From assembly GCA_021186555.1 (NCBI GenBank), contig JAJKFL010000042.1:46985480-47049479 (forward strand): a DNA stretch of 64,000 bases. Direction: 5' to 3'. Positions 1 to 9,563 of this stretch are shown one piece after another. The translations under genes and the position numbers were made by a program. Position 1 is the first letter of the stretch. Each line of letters starts with the position of its first letter. The notes under the pieces are model-generated. The model made no database searches and was not told where the DNA came from. It saw only the letters and a list, made by a program, of their open reading frames with translations. The stretch comes from Reticulitermes speratus (lineage: Eukaryota > Arthropoda > Insecta > Blattodea > Rhinotermitidae).

Positions 1-275
1 CAGGGTAGCTCAGTTGGTACGGTGACCAGGTACGGGCCGTTGTTCCAATCCCAGTAGGGGTGAGACATATGTCTGTTCTCAAAAACATCCAGACTTGCTC
101 AGGGGCCTATCCAATTATTCAATGGATACGGGGGCTCTTTCACGGGGGTAAAGCAGCTGAGGCGTGAGACTGACTTTTCACCTCCATCTAGTGCAAAGGG
201 TAGGAATGGGTGGGGCTTACCTCCACTCTCCCTGTATGCCTTCATGCCCTGCACATGGATAACTTTACCTTCTTC
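1..275 (+). mobile_element. tRNA-derived SINE, family A, diverged
   Basis: Starts with a tRNA-like box A (GGTAGCTCAGTTGGTACGG) and a degenerate box B (TTCCAATCC). Family body follows: CATCTAGTGC, then a pyrimidine-rich stretch ending AACTTTACCTT. The left end coincides with the window edge, so it may be cut. More diverged than the copies at 47.2 and 51.5 kb, hence older. Confidence 0.8.
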
Positions 276-881
276 ATCTTTGCCCAGTGTATAAGATTTA
301 TAGAAGTTCAGGAAGGAGAAATTATTGAATACTTTTTCTAATTTTTTATGTTTATTTAAGCAAAATGATGCATTATTTTGTTAGTTTTATTTATTTGCTT
401 ATTTATTAATGAAAATAATGTGGTTCTATTACTTGTCTCATGTGTTTTGTTACTTCTCCATGTATAAGATGTACTGGTGTGTAAGACACACTGAAATTTT
501 GGGAAGAGTTTGAAGGAAAAATTACCTTATATTTAAAGAAATATGGTACATGAGTCAACTTTTCACGTCTCTGTTTGAGTTACAATCATTCAACTATGTA
601 CTGTGGTACAGACAGTACTGAAAACACACAACACTTCTCTGCCTGAATTGTGCATTTGCCATTGTTCCATTGTGGCCAATAAAAATTTAGTGTCAGCCTA
701 AAATATCAAGTGTGATGTAAGTCAGTTGAGTATATTTTGCCCAGTTGTATGATGATAAAGAGATGAAATGGGTATTTTTCAAAAAGGGATTTGAAATGGA
801 CCTTAAACTTGCATTATGATTTTTTTCAAATTACTAATGTGGTGGATAAATAAGATAAAGTTCAGATTAAAAATGTCTCAC
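276..881. other. AT-rich ovo intron remnant, nothing recognised
   Basis: Downstream of the finger 3 donor on the minus strand. No finger 4 coding segment, repeat or RNA motif was found here. Confidence 0.6.
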
Positions 882-1006
882 CTTTGTACGACGTTCCTTA
901 TATGCATACTGATGCTGGACTCCATGTACTTTAAGGCAGTGGGACTCGAGTGAGCAACGCTGTGTAAACGATTTTTCACACAAATTGCATTTGTATGGCC
1001 GCACAC
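882..1006 (-). CDS. ovo: Ovo/Shavenbaby exon with zinc finger 3
   Basis: A 125-bp exon found by reading the minus strand; it is too short for a typical ORF scan. The acceptor is ATTTCAG above 1006 and the donor ACAAAG then GTGAGA below 882. Two bases complete the linker Gly, then 41 codons read VRPYKCNLCEKSFTQRCSLE, SHCLKVH and GVQHQYAYKERRTK. Finger 3 is C-X2-C-X12-H-X4-H as in other Ovo proteins, and the YAYKERR tail leads to finger 4 in the family. Finger 4 is not found between 1 and 881, so that exon lies beyond the left edge. Confidence 0.95.
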
Positions 1007-1831
1007 CTGAAATTACAGTTCTCGTTAATTATTTTAACACCCTTGCAACGTTGCCATTATTATATAACTGAGGTGCTGTCAGCACTTGCTGTTCTATTAT
1101 TATCTGTGTTGTAATATAGTTGTGAATATGGCAGCAGTAAATTACACTGGAAAATATGCTTGTATCATTGGTATTGCAAGAAGTTTAATTTCATAGTAAA
1201 CATGTATAGTAGATCACAGAATTCCTTTATTTGGTGTTGAAGTGGATTAGACACTGCTTTATTGAGGTTAGGCACTTTAAAGAATTTTGTTTCTGTAGGA
1301 AAAAAAGTATACAAAAGAGATTTTCTGTCAGAATGCACCAAAGAAGTTTTTTTCATTGTATTAACCTTATGAATGTTTAAGTATGAAGTTGCCTATTTTC
1401 TAGGATGCCATGTTGGATAGTCTGGTAGAAATATACTGATGTTTCAGAGTAATGTGCTGCCTGTATCTTTAGGTTAGAAGAGTGTCTTCTGTCCTGAAGA
1501 TGGAGGCAGTGCATTCCTCTAAAACATCCATGAATTTTTATCAGAGTACACGATTTCACATCCCAGAAGATGGTCCACTTTATAGCCACTGCAGTGTAAT
1601 CTGAGTGGAGACATAAAATGTATAGTGTGAATAGCTGAGTTACAGTTGTAATGGTGCCATGGGCTAGTCTGAGGGTATTATCAGGCTGGATCAAGGCTTG
1701 AAGGCTGGCTTTTGCCCACTCCTGCTCTTTAGTGACTTGGCGAGAACCTTTGAGGATATCAGACAACTACGATGTACAAGAAAATACTTGATCTGGAAGA
1801 ATTATGAACCTCAGACTTGTATTGTACTGAC
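1007..1831 (-). other. ovo intron between finger 2 and finger 3 exons
   Basis: AT-rich intron with consensus GT and AG ends. Positions 1377-1766 are open on the minus strand but match an old interspersed repeat whose translation recurs in insect genomes (FWDVKSCTL...CLHLQ). Its 1490-1535 part resembles the decayed hammerhead-like repeat seen at 37970 and 45045. No other gene signal. Confidence 0.7.
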
Positions 1832-2156
1832 CTGTGTGTGTGCGAGTATGCCGCTTGAGGTCGAATGTGTCATTGAATCCCTTGCCACAGAAAGTGCAGA
1901 TGTAGCGCTTGACATCGCTGTGACACTTCATGTGTCGATTCAGTAGACGCTGCAGGGTGAAAGGTTTGGAACATATTTTGCAGGCCAGGTGCCCTGACTC
2001 TTCAGAACATGCATTTGCAGGCTTTGTGTCTGGTTCTGCAGTCCCATTGCCATTGCTGGTTCCACGGGAAATTGACTCATGTTGGCTTGCAAGCGGGTTT
2101 TTCACTCCATGTCCTCCGTTGACCAATTCCAGTGCTATATCTGATGGCCAACCAAG
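1832..2156 (-). CDS. ovo: Ovo/Shavenbaby exon with zinc fingers 1 and 2
   Basis: A 325-bp exon; acceptor GTTGGCAG directly above 2156, donor ACACACAG then GTCAGT below 1832. It opens LGWPSDIALELVNGGHGVKNP, the conserved block before the Ovo fingers. Finger 1 is CKICSKPFTLQRLLNRHMKCH and finger 2 is CTFCGKGFNDTFDLKRHTRTH, both with C-X2-C-X12-H-X3-H spacing; the joining HSDVKRYICTFCGKGFNDTF is diagnostic for Ovo/OVOL. The exon ends with the first base of the Gly codon of the THTG linker, completed by the next exon. Two intact fingers argue for a functional DNA-binding gene. Confidence 0.96.
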
Positions 2157-3385
2157 CTGCCAACATAAACAATAAGTTCTTTCTGTAACTCATGGAGTAT
2201 GAAATTAAATAATGGTGTTAACAATTCCATGCATTAGTTTATTTAGAGTAGCTGAAGATGAGCAGCAATTTGGAAGTGGCATGTTGTAGATTGTGGTCTA
2301 CACTAGAGACTACATACAGTGTCACTTCCTGTTAGCTTGTTTGCCATATTAACATAGCCCACCCACCCAGCTGCCTGCATGTGTGGTATTTAGTGACAGG
2401 AAGTGAGAAACAGTAGTTGTCAGATCAAAGAAGAACCCTGTATTTGGCAAGTACAAACTGTGAACCTTAACTGACTCCAGCCTCATGTTACTTCCTCTCT
2501 CTTTATCTCAAATTCCCACAGCCTATGATCTTCTCTTGGTGTCCATGTGCTGTGTGAAATGCTTTTCGTCCGAAGTTATCACATCCGTTGTACTTAGCCA
2601 ACACAGAATTTGTGTGGTCAAGTGACAGTGTCTTACAGAACTGTAAAATATTTATGTACATATGCGTTAAATTGAGACGCTGCACTGTAACTCAGTGGCC
2701 AGACTGTTGCAGTCTGCTGGTCAGATAACAAAAGTGATGGAAAAAAAAAGAATTGTGGGCATAAAATGAACACAACCTAAAGCAGACTTGATGAACTTTT
2801 AACTGGACGAAATGAAAAGTGGATGTAGTGTGTGGGCACTGCCCAACACCATTCTGTTCCTCCGAACCTTTTAGCAGTATTTTTATTTCTTACTGAAGAC
2901 AAGCACCCAGCAAGCAGACGTCATTATGGAGATCACCATATTTTAAGGGTGTGTAGCAGACTACACTGCTTCCCATCCCAGATGGTTTTGTGTATAGTTA
3001 ACCACTGTGAGGACATAAAGTCTCACTGAAGACTCCATTACCTCCACAAAACATTGTGGTAGGAATGGTTAACATTCTTGCTTCGTCCTCTACAGAATGT
3101 CTCAGAGACCAACTATACAGGTGGAAGGGTTGTGTGTTCGTTATTTACATGCTGTCACCTACCACAGTCAGTGTTCTTCTAGATACTGCCATCATTGCTA
3201 AATAAATTACAAAAAGAGACAGCATTTTCCTCTCATATACAAAGCTACATGGTACACCAAGGTGATCACAGTCTTAATATTTCAATTTCATGGGATGAGT
3301 ATGGTCCACCTTTGCTCTCAGGCCCGCCAGGATACTAATTGACATTCCCTATAGCTGTGTCCTTTACAAGCTGACTGCTGCTCAC
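2157..3385 (-). other. ovo intron between polyQ and finger 1-2 exons
   Basis: Phase-0 intron of 1229 bp with GTGAGC donor and GGCAG acceptor. No recognisable mobile element or structured RNA. Confidence 0.75.
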
Positions 3386-3676
3386 CCTCTGTCGTAGAAT
3401 GTTGATTCGGACCTGTAGTGGATTCATGGACCCAACGTCTGTTGCTGAAGCTCCTGCTGAATCTCTGTGCCCACTAATACTGGATGGCGGTGACAGAGAG
3501 CCTGATGTCCCATCCAGGCTGCAGCTGGGAGATGGGAGTGACATAGTTGGAGAATCCAAATCAGCAAAGTTCAAATCAGGAGACAGAAGTGCTCGTTCTT
3601 GTTGCTGTTGTTGCTGTTGTTGTTGCTGCTGCTGCTGCTGCTGCTGTTGCTGCTGCATGTGCATTTGGACCTGCAC
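3386..3676 (-). CDS. ovo: Ovo/Shavenbaby polyglutamine exon
   Basis: A 291-bp exon, phase 0 at both ends (97 codons). The acceptor is ACAAACAG just above 3676 and the donor AGG then GTGAGC just below 3386. It starts VQVQMHM, followed by 19 consecutive Gln codons (CAG/CAA mixed, 3599-3655), then ERALLSPDLNFADLDSPT, a Ser/Pro-rich part, and ends in PLQVRINILRQR. That end is the family segment (PLQ-R-x-L-QR) that leads into the LG-P/VNGGHG motif of the next exon, so the junction reads ILRQR-LGWPSDIALELVNGG. The Gln run lies over a CAG/CAA microsatellite and is probably length-polymorphic. Confidence 0.92.
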
Positions 3677-4033
3677 CTGTTTGTGTAACAAGACAGTTAT
3701 TGTTCTGTCTATGGCTGTATTTCTCAGGCTGCAGTAATGGTACCCCTACGTGTAACAAAGCAGGTTGCCCAGGGTTGCATAAGTCTGCATTTTCAGCATT
3801 CTGATTAAAAACTGTTGTATGTGTTGGTTTAGAATCAATTCACGTATGAGATAAAAGTTTTAAATTGCGAACGATGTATATTGCAAACGATGTATAAAAA
3901 TTTGAGTAAAGCACAGATGATCAGTTTATTGTCTTGTCTACAGAGATAAGTTACATAAATACTTATTAAACTCATTCTAAAGTTTAACCCTGAAACATGG
4001 ACCCTTAAATATATTCCAAACAATGGATATGAA

Positions 4034-4212
4034 TTTGATATTGTATTCACCGTGCATCTTGTATAAATTAAAATTGAAATTAAAACCAACTTGATGCACA
4101 CTCACTATTAAAAAACTTTAATAGTAGATTAATTAACATGTCGGGTTAATTAATCTACTGTTAAAGTTTTTTAATAGTGAGTGTGCATCAAGTTGGTTTT
4201 AATTTCAGTTTA
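4034..4212 (-). mobile_element. Fold-back element with 12-bp TSD, hammerhead family without ribozyme
   Basis: Flanked by aatggatatgaa at 4022-4033 and 4213-4224. Two 67-bp inverted arms (4071-4137 and 4145-4211) differ at two positions and enclose a 7-bp spacer. The left tail, read on the minus strand, contains GATGCACGGT, the terminal box shared with the hammerhead fold-backs at 25, 33, 42.5 and 43.7 kb; the arms carry the same ACCAAC...TGCAC edge. The inner ribozyme part is absent, so it is probably a shortened derivative. Confidence 0.8.
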
Positions 4213-4479
4213 AATGGATATGAAGTTTGGAAGAAGTAATGAGGGAAAAATACGTAAGAAGGGTGGAAATTTATATTTTCTGGGATGTGATGTCAGCTAG
4301 CAGAATACACAGCATCACACTGCAGAAGACAGCTGTGGTTGCAGTTGCAGCTGTGAGAACGTTACATGTCACAAGAAGGTTAAAATTAGAAATAAAATTT
4401 ATAGAGAGAAGATGGAACTCAAAATATATTAACGGGTTAGAAGATAAGAGACCACGCTCATTTTGCCAAGCAAAGAGAA

Positions 4480-4750
4480 TGGATGCAACAAGGATAGTGG
4501 GAAGGGAATTTGACCTTAACATTGAAAGGAGACACTGGGAAGACCCAGAACAAGATGGTATGATCAGGTACTAAAGACATGAAAATAGGAAAGAGGTTGC
4601 AAGAAATGACAAAGGAAGAACACTGTATGAGGACAGGAGAGACTGGAGACTTTTCGTCCACTGATTTGTTTAAGATGGAAGTAATGCTAGAAGGTGTTGG
4701 AGCAGCTGGCAAATGGAAGGCCATTGCATCAAGAAGATTTTGCCATTTTT
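4480..4750 (+). mobile_element. Old LINE 3' fragment
   Basis: Diverged non-LTR retrotransposon C-terminal region: a reading frame contains an RRHWEDPEQD-like stretch resembling the ...[11 protein letters not shown] end of insect reverse transcriptase ORFs. Strongly decayed; clade not determined. Confidence 0.45.
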
Positions 4751-5192
4751 CCTGAGAGGTTAAGCTAAATGTAATCCAGAATGTTACCTATGTGAGTGCT
4801 CTTTGCAATATTGGGAGTTATTGTTGTCTTATTAAATTTTTTTGTACTTGGTCCTTTTGGAAAAATGGCTGGTGAATGATACAGACAGATGATTAAAGTG
4901 ACAATGTTAAGAGCAGGGGATAAAATTATGAAGAATATAGTATAATGGGTAACTGTTTTATCCCAAGTTCAAATTATGGTGTGGGGGTTGGCTGTCCTGT
5001 AAGTTGTTTTGTAGTTTTCATAAGTTCCTCCAGGTAATGCTGGTGTAATGCCCTAACCTTTGTACTTCCACTCATGCAGGTTTGTCCGTCTTCAGTGCTA
5101 GTCATTCCATGACCTGTGCAATAAGTAGGCAAACCATGATTAGAATGATAAGATTTGAGTTCCTTTTTACAGTAGTGAAGATTAATGTTGTG

Positions 5193-5264
5193 GTATTCTG
5201 TGTGTATGACATCGTACAGTCTGGTAGTCTAGTACCAGACTGTATGATGTCATAACACGAATAC
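5193..5264. repeat. Palindrome with about 33-bp arms
   Basis: Left arm from GTATTCTGTG to CAGTCTGGTA and right arm from TACCAGACTG to CGAATAC are reverse complements apart from a few changes, with about 5 bp between. Origin unknown; probably a MITE remnant in the ovo intron. Confidence 0.7.
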
Positions 5265-5971
5265 ATAATTGGAAATAAATGGAAGAGAAAATAATTGCCG
5301 TATCTTGTGATGTGGTTACCACACCTGTTTCATCCTAGGGTCAAATTCTGATTTACTAGCAGCTGCAGTGTGCCAGTCAGTGGCCGTGTAGTCTAAGGTG
5401 TGTATCATTTTCTGCTCCTTGAACATTGCGATCGTTTTGTCAATTCCCTCTCAGAGTATGGATGACATTTATGTCTCTGGTTTCTGTCTTGTGTCGTCCC
5501 ATTTAGGTAGAGGTCACGTGTCAAGTCACTGTCCCATCCAAAGAGTGCTACTGTATGTCAGTAAATAAACTATACTAACTTGGAAAATTGGAGGCCCTGG
5601 TCCACATTAGCCTGTAGTTCCAGGGGTGGAGGTAGGGAAGGAGAGAGAGATATGATAGATAACACAAGTGGGTATATTTCCCTCGTTTGCCCCCAGCAAG
5701 TGTTGCATGAACGTCTCCTTTCGCAATCTTGTAATTTGGTTAAGAAATATAACTTTGCTCTCACCAAAGCAAAGAGTAGGGAGAAAATGGTAACAAGTAA
5801 CATGTTCATGAAACTTGTAAACAATATTTGATGCAGAATTTGTAGTGTATTTATGTTTTGTTTGCAGCGAATTTTGCTTGTGTGCCTCCAATGATCCATT
5901 AGTTATTTGCCTTCAAATATAAATTTCCCACTGCCATGGCACTGTTTCACATTCTGCCAAAAAAGAGAATA

Positions 5972-6689
5972 CCGTATATTCTCGAATCTAATGCGCACCC
6001 TTTTTACAGTTTTAGAGGGCTAAAAAATCAGATGCGTATTAGATTCGCGTGCGGATTAGATTCGCGGTCTAGAGCTGGATTTTGGAAAAATGATTGAGCT
6101 GCTGTACGTGCCGTAAGAACAATACAATAATCTATTATTTTATTATTTATTATTATAATAATATAATAATTGGGTCCAGTGAATTTCCTTCGTGACGCCT
6201 CACACCCGCTGATCGCTGCCTTGTGTTTCCGCCATAGTCGAACGTTGCTTTCATTAACTCCAAAAATTGCAGCGGCTTTGCGGTTTCCATTCTCCTCTGC
6301 GCACCGAATAACTTCACGTTTGAACTTCGCCGTATATGAGAGTCGTTTAGATTTCAGGTGTCCCTCTTCCATAACTACGGTACACGACAAATTGGAACAA
6401 GCACCTCCCACGTTTCAACAACTAAAGCTCAGCTGGCTTCAGACGAGATTGCGCACGTCTGTTGAGAAAGGCCCCGCCTCTATCGGTATGACTCATTGGC
6501 CACAGGCGTAGCGTCTGATTTTAACGCATTGGTAACATCCAATATTATTCAATCAGTCGCCCCGTGGGCAAGGGGTGGTTGAGGAAAGGTGCGGATTAGA
6601 ATCGCGAACTAACTTTTTTTCGTTTAAGAAGTCGCAAAAAACTGGGTGCGTATTAGATTCGGATGCGCATTAGATTCGAGAATATACGG
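5972..6689 (-). mobile_element. pogo/Tigger-like DNA transposon, deletion derivative (MITE)
   Basis: A 718-bp element with near-perfect 26-bp terminal inverted repeats beginning CCGTATATTCTCGAATC and flanked by TA at 5970-5971 and 6690-6691, the Tc1-mariner/pogo target. Subterminal copies of ATTAGATTCG occur at both ends (about 6035-6065, 6590-6610, 6645-6675), likely transposase-binding repeats. Inside, the minus strand keeps the start of a transposase (separate entry). An AATAAT microsatellite sits at about 6120-6170. Too short to encode a full transposase of roughly 450-600 residues. Confidence 0.93.
6180..6372 (-). pseudogene. pogo-type transposase N-terminal fragment (BrkDBD/HTH domain)
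   Basis: From the ATG at 6372 the minus strand reads MEEGHLKSKRLSYTAKFKRE, then VIRCAEENGNRKAAAIFGVN, then ESNVRLWRKHKAAISG and EASRRKFTGP. This is the N-terminal helix-turn-helix (Brinker-type DNA-binding domain, psq-like) of pogo/Tigger transposases. After about 64 residues similarity stops at the AT-rich microsatellite; the DDE catalytic domain and CENP-B-like second HTH are missing. It could still encode a stand-alone DNA-binding peptide, but more likely it is a dead remnant. Confidence 0.85.
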
Positions 6690-7484
6690 TACCTTAACAA
6701 ATTTGCATCTTTGTCAAAGACCTACCTACAGCACAATTTCAGGGCTGAACTTCTCATAACTTCTTGCATCTGTCTTGTTGTTACTCATCATAGGCAACTA
6801 AAAAGCAAAAACGTTGGGGTGGCCCCTAGCTTATGGCATGACATTTATACAAAAATGGGGCATTTGGTTCAAGAGGTGAAAAGCGGGAAGAAAACACACA
6901 CAGGTGATGATGTTAACCCAATTTCTTTTCTTATGGAAGGGTCAGTGGTTGGAAATTTGATATTGGGATAATAAGACAGGGAATACTAAATAAACACTGT
7001 TGCCTCCTTCAGCCCTATAGTGGAGTCAAGGAAAGAATCAACACATTTTCTGCTATACATCTGCCTAGCAACTACCTCCCCCCAAACGTCATGCCCTTCT
7101 ACCTCTCTCTTATGGATAAAGCTGAGAGCAGCTTTGGCTGTTGTTGGAGGGGAGGATATATAGACATATGCAACCAATGTTATTCCCTCCTAAAGGCAGT
7201 ATTGCAATTTGCAGCAGAAATCCTTTGCGTTCAGCCAAGATGGGAAACCTGTTGCTGTAAGCACAATCCGTGTTATAGTTATGAGGTATCTGTGTAATAG
7301 CCCAGTGATGCATTTTGTATGCAGGAATGGCTAAAGAAACAAAAGGATTTTGATTTGCACTTAGTGCAGGTCTTAAAAATGACTTTTTGACTGGTTGGTT
7401 GGTCGGTTGATTGGTTTGCTGTACAGGACTTCTGTGCATGATTTGAGTATAGCAAGCACATGAATGTGGGTGCTTCATACACAC

Positions 7485-9058
7485 CTCCAGTTGTTGCATG
7501 GGTTGATCCTGGCTGCTTCCAGATGAAGAGATGTGCAAAGCCAACTCGGGTCGTTCCTTGGGAAGATTGTGGAAGCTGCTTGTACCATTGCCAGAGTCAG
7601 AAGACACGTTGTTGCCATTATTCAGGAACATGTTGTTCTTTGTAAAATGCGTTGGTGCTGCAAAGTTTCTTGATGTGTCTTTGTAGCTGCTTCTCTGTGT
7701 GAGACCCAGTGCATTGTGTTCAGGAAATGGGTCTACTGCAGGCTCGATGGGACCTGGTATAGACGAGGTGATGTTGCCTGCAGTCTCTGGTAGCAGGTCT
7801 GAACCATCTGGAGACCCTGTTGACATGCGCTGAAGGAATAACTCCTCTGAAAGACTTTCAAACAGAGCATTCTGGTCTGCAGGACTGGTGAATGTCAATG
7901 TAGCTGTGAATTGCAGTGGATCCACAACAACGCCTGATGCAATGTCAACAAGCATTGGGTCTTCGAACTGGTTGTAGCTATTGGTTGAGTCGAGGAGTGC
8001 ATCTTCTTCATCATCCTTGACTGTGATGAGCCCATATGAGGCCCCCACATTTTGTAGTAGCGAATATTGCTTTGCGTTTGCTGATCCGTTCCCGACATAA
8101 GCTGTCCCACCACCATCTTGTCCCTGTCCAGTATCACAATCCATTGGAAACATCATCATGCCATAACTGTTGCTTCCACCACTCCCACCGTTCATGTATT
8201 GTTGTCCATTGTTAAACCCTCCACCAACTGTATTACCTCCCAATCCCCCACCCTTTAATGATTCGTAGAATGGTGGCAATGCTCGTGACGAGGGGCTGTG
8301 TGGTCCATAATGTCCACCTCCGCGCCCTCCTCTACCACCTCCACCACCCCCAGGATTCATCGACCCACCCCCACCTCCCATCAGGCCCCCACCACCACCC
8401 GACAGACCGCCCCCACCACCGTAGGAGCCTTGCGACATTGATCCGGAGCTGTGGTGGGAGCTGCCGCCTCCTTGACCCCCACCACCGCCACTGCAACCAC
8501 GAACGTGTCCTGCGGCCACTGACCGTGGCTGTACGCTGCTCCCTATTCGTGCCAGAGGCGGCATTGTGCCTCGCTTCAATTGATGCAGGCTCTTCACTGT
8601 AACAGTGAGCCGTCGTTGGGGTTCCTCAGGACGTTTCTTCGGGACGTGGTAGTCTATAGGCACTTCCTGCTCTGGCTCCTGTATTGGCTTGGGGGAGTCA
8701 GGGGGTGGTGGCTTCGGCGTGCGCTGTATCACTGACACCTGCTGACATCGGGGTGGTGCCGGTGGCGGCGGGGGCGGAGGAGGGGGTGGAGGAGGAGGAG
8801 GTGGAGGGGGAGGAGGGGACCCCGGCGATGCCGGAGATTCCGAAGTTGCGGGAGCATACTCCTTCCTTTCGGCTCGAGTGGGTATGTGACCCCTAAAAGG
8901 CACATCGCCACCCAGGATGGAAGAAAAGAACCGTAGAGGTGGTTTGAAACTGGATCGTGGGCTTGCTGGTGATGGAGATCGTGTGGTGCTGCTCTCTGGT
9001 GTAGATGAGTGCTCCAGCAGATCTGCACTGCTGCCATCTGACGTCTGCTTCTTGCGTT
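7485..9058 (-). CDS. ovo: Ovo/Shavenbaby large internal exon (regulatory and activation region)
   Basis: A 1574-bp exon of two bases plus 524 open codons. The acceptor is a TTTCAG at 9059-9064 on the minus strand and the donor is GAG then GTGTGT below 7485. There is no upstream in-frame ATG before the acceptor, so this is an internal exon. In order it encodes a Ser/Pro-rich start (ERKKQTSDGSSADLLEHSS), a run of about 20 prolines (about 8763-8820), the Ovo-family motif VPIDYHVPKKR (about 8635-8670), a very Gly-rich low-complexity stretch (about 8190-8500), and an acidic segment with DIASGVVVDPLQFTATLTF then LFESLSEELFLQRM (about 7820-7965). The last segment corresponds to the activation region of insect Ovo proteins. 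The exon is much richer in G and C than the flanking introns. It joins in phase 0 to the polyQ exon. Confidence 0.93.
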
Positions 9059-9563
9059 CTGAAATCAAGAACGGCCACTCTGTAACATCTTAGCACTGAG
9101 TTACCTTATAATAAACTGAAACACTAATTTACTTCATAGAAGGGTAGGATAGTAGAGTTATACGCAGGAACGTAAAGCTATGACCGATAGCTGGGCAATA
9201 CTGGGCCGCCAAACTACAGAGTGTCTCCTTTATCGTGTTCGTAAGCACAACGGCTGTTACGGGCTGTCTATGTCGACAAGCTACCCTGTTGAGTGACACG
9301 ATAAAAGGTACATCCTGAGCTTTGGTTTTTGATGTGTAACTGTAAGCGTCCTACAGTGGGTTAAAGGGCTTACAGTTGGCTCAGCAACCGGCAGCGGTTT
9401 GATTACTAATGGCTGAAAATGACTGATTAGAGTCTGTTAAGAGATGCGTATAATTGTGTGGACATTATTGCACTTCATTATGGAAACATTCAAAAGTCGG
9501 TCCAGTATACCACTGGTTATGAACTGGAGCCTTAGACTTCATAAAAGGGATAAATAACATAGT
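9059..9563. other. Sequence upstream of the large ovo exon, no exon found
   Basis: Would be ovo intron if a 5' exon lies further right. Contains a weak inverted pair (CTCCTTTATCGTG at about 9226 and CACGATAAAAGG at about 9297). No N-terminal Ovo exon was recognised. Confidence 0.5.

Larger units (their letters stand above)
3677..7484 (-). other. ovo intron between large exon and polyQ exon
   Basis: Phase-0 intron of about 3.8 kb. It contains a fold-back element with TSD (4034-4212), an old LINE 3' fragment (about 4480-4750), a 33-bp-arm palindrome (5193-5264) and a pogo-like MITE (5972-6689). The remainder is unique-looking AT-rich DNA. Confidence 0.75.
882..9058 (-). other. ovo: ovo/shavenbaby gene, partial (four internal exons and introns)
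   Basis: Gene-level span for the four exons listed separately. Joined in transcript order they give about 770 codons with consistent phases: the first exon starts with two bases of a split codon, the next two junctions are phase 0, and the last junction splits the Gly codon of the finger 2-3 linker. Ovo/Shavenbaby is a nuclear C2H2 transcription factor that in insects drives trichome (epidermal) differentiation and, as germline isoforms, oogenesis. In Drosophila the Shavenbaby repressor is trimmed to an activator by Pri/Tal peptides, Ubr3 and the proteasome, acting on an N-terminal degron encoded upstream of the exons seen here. Missing: 5' exon(s), finger 4 and the stop codon. Family identity is certain from the finger sequence; ovo versus an ovo-like paralogue cannot be fully excluded. 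Confidence 0.95.

Noticed and set aside
1377-1766. 129-codon minus open frame in the ovo intron
   Set aside because: Its translation matches a common insect interspersed repeat, not a protein family.
3399-3737. Plus-strand polyCys and polyAla/Val frames
   Set aside because: Antisense and shifted frames of the polyQ codons.
7110-7484. Continuation of the large ovo frame beyond 7485
   Set aside because: After the GAG-GTGTGT donor the frame loses family similarity (NQPTNQPVKKSF), and the phase-0 junction to the polyQ exon explains the gene better.
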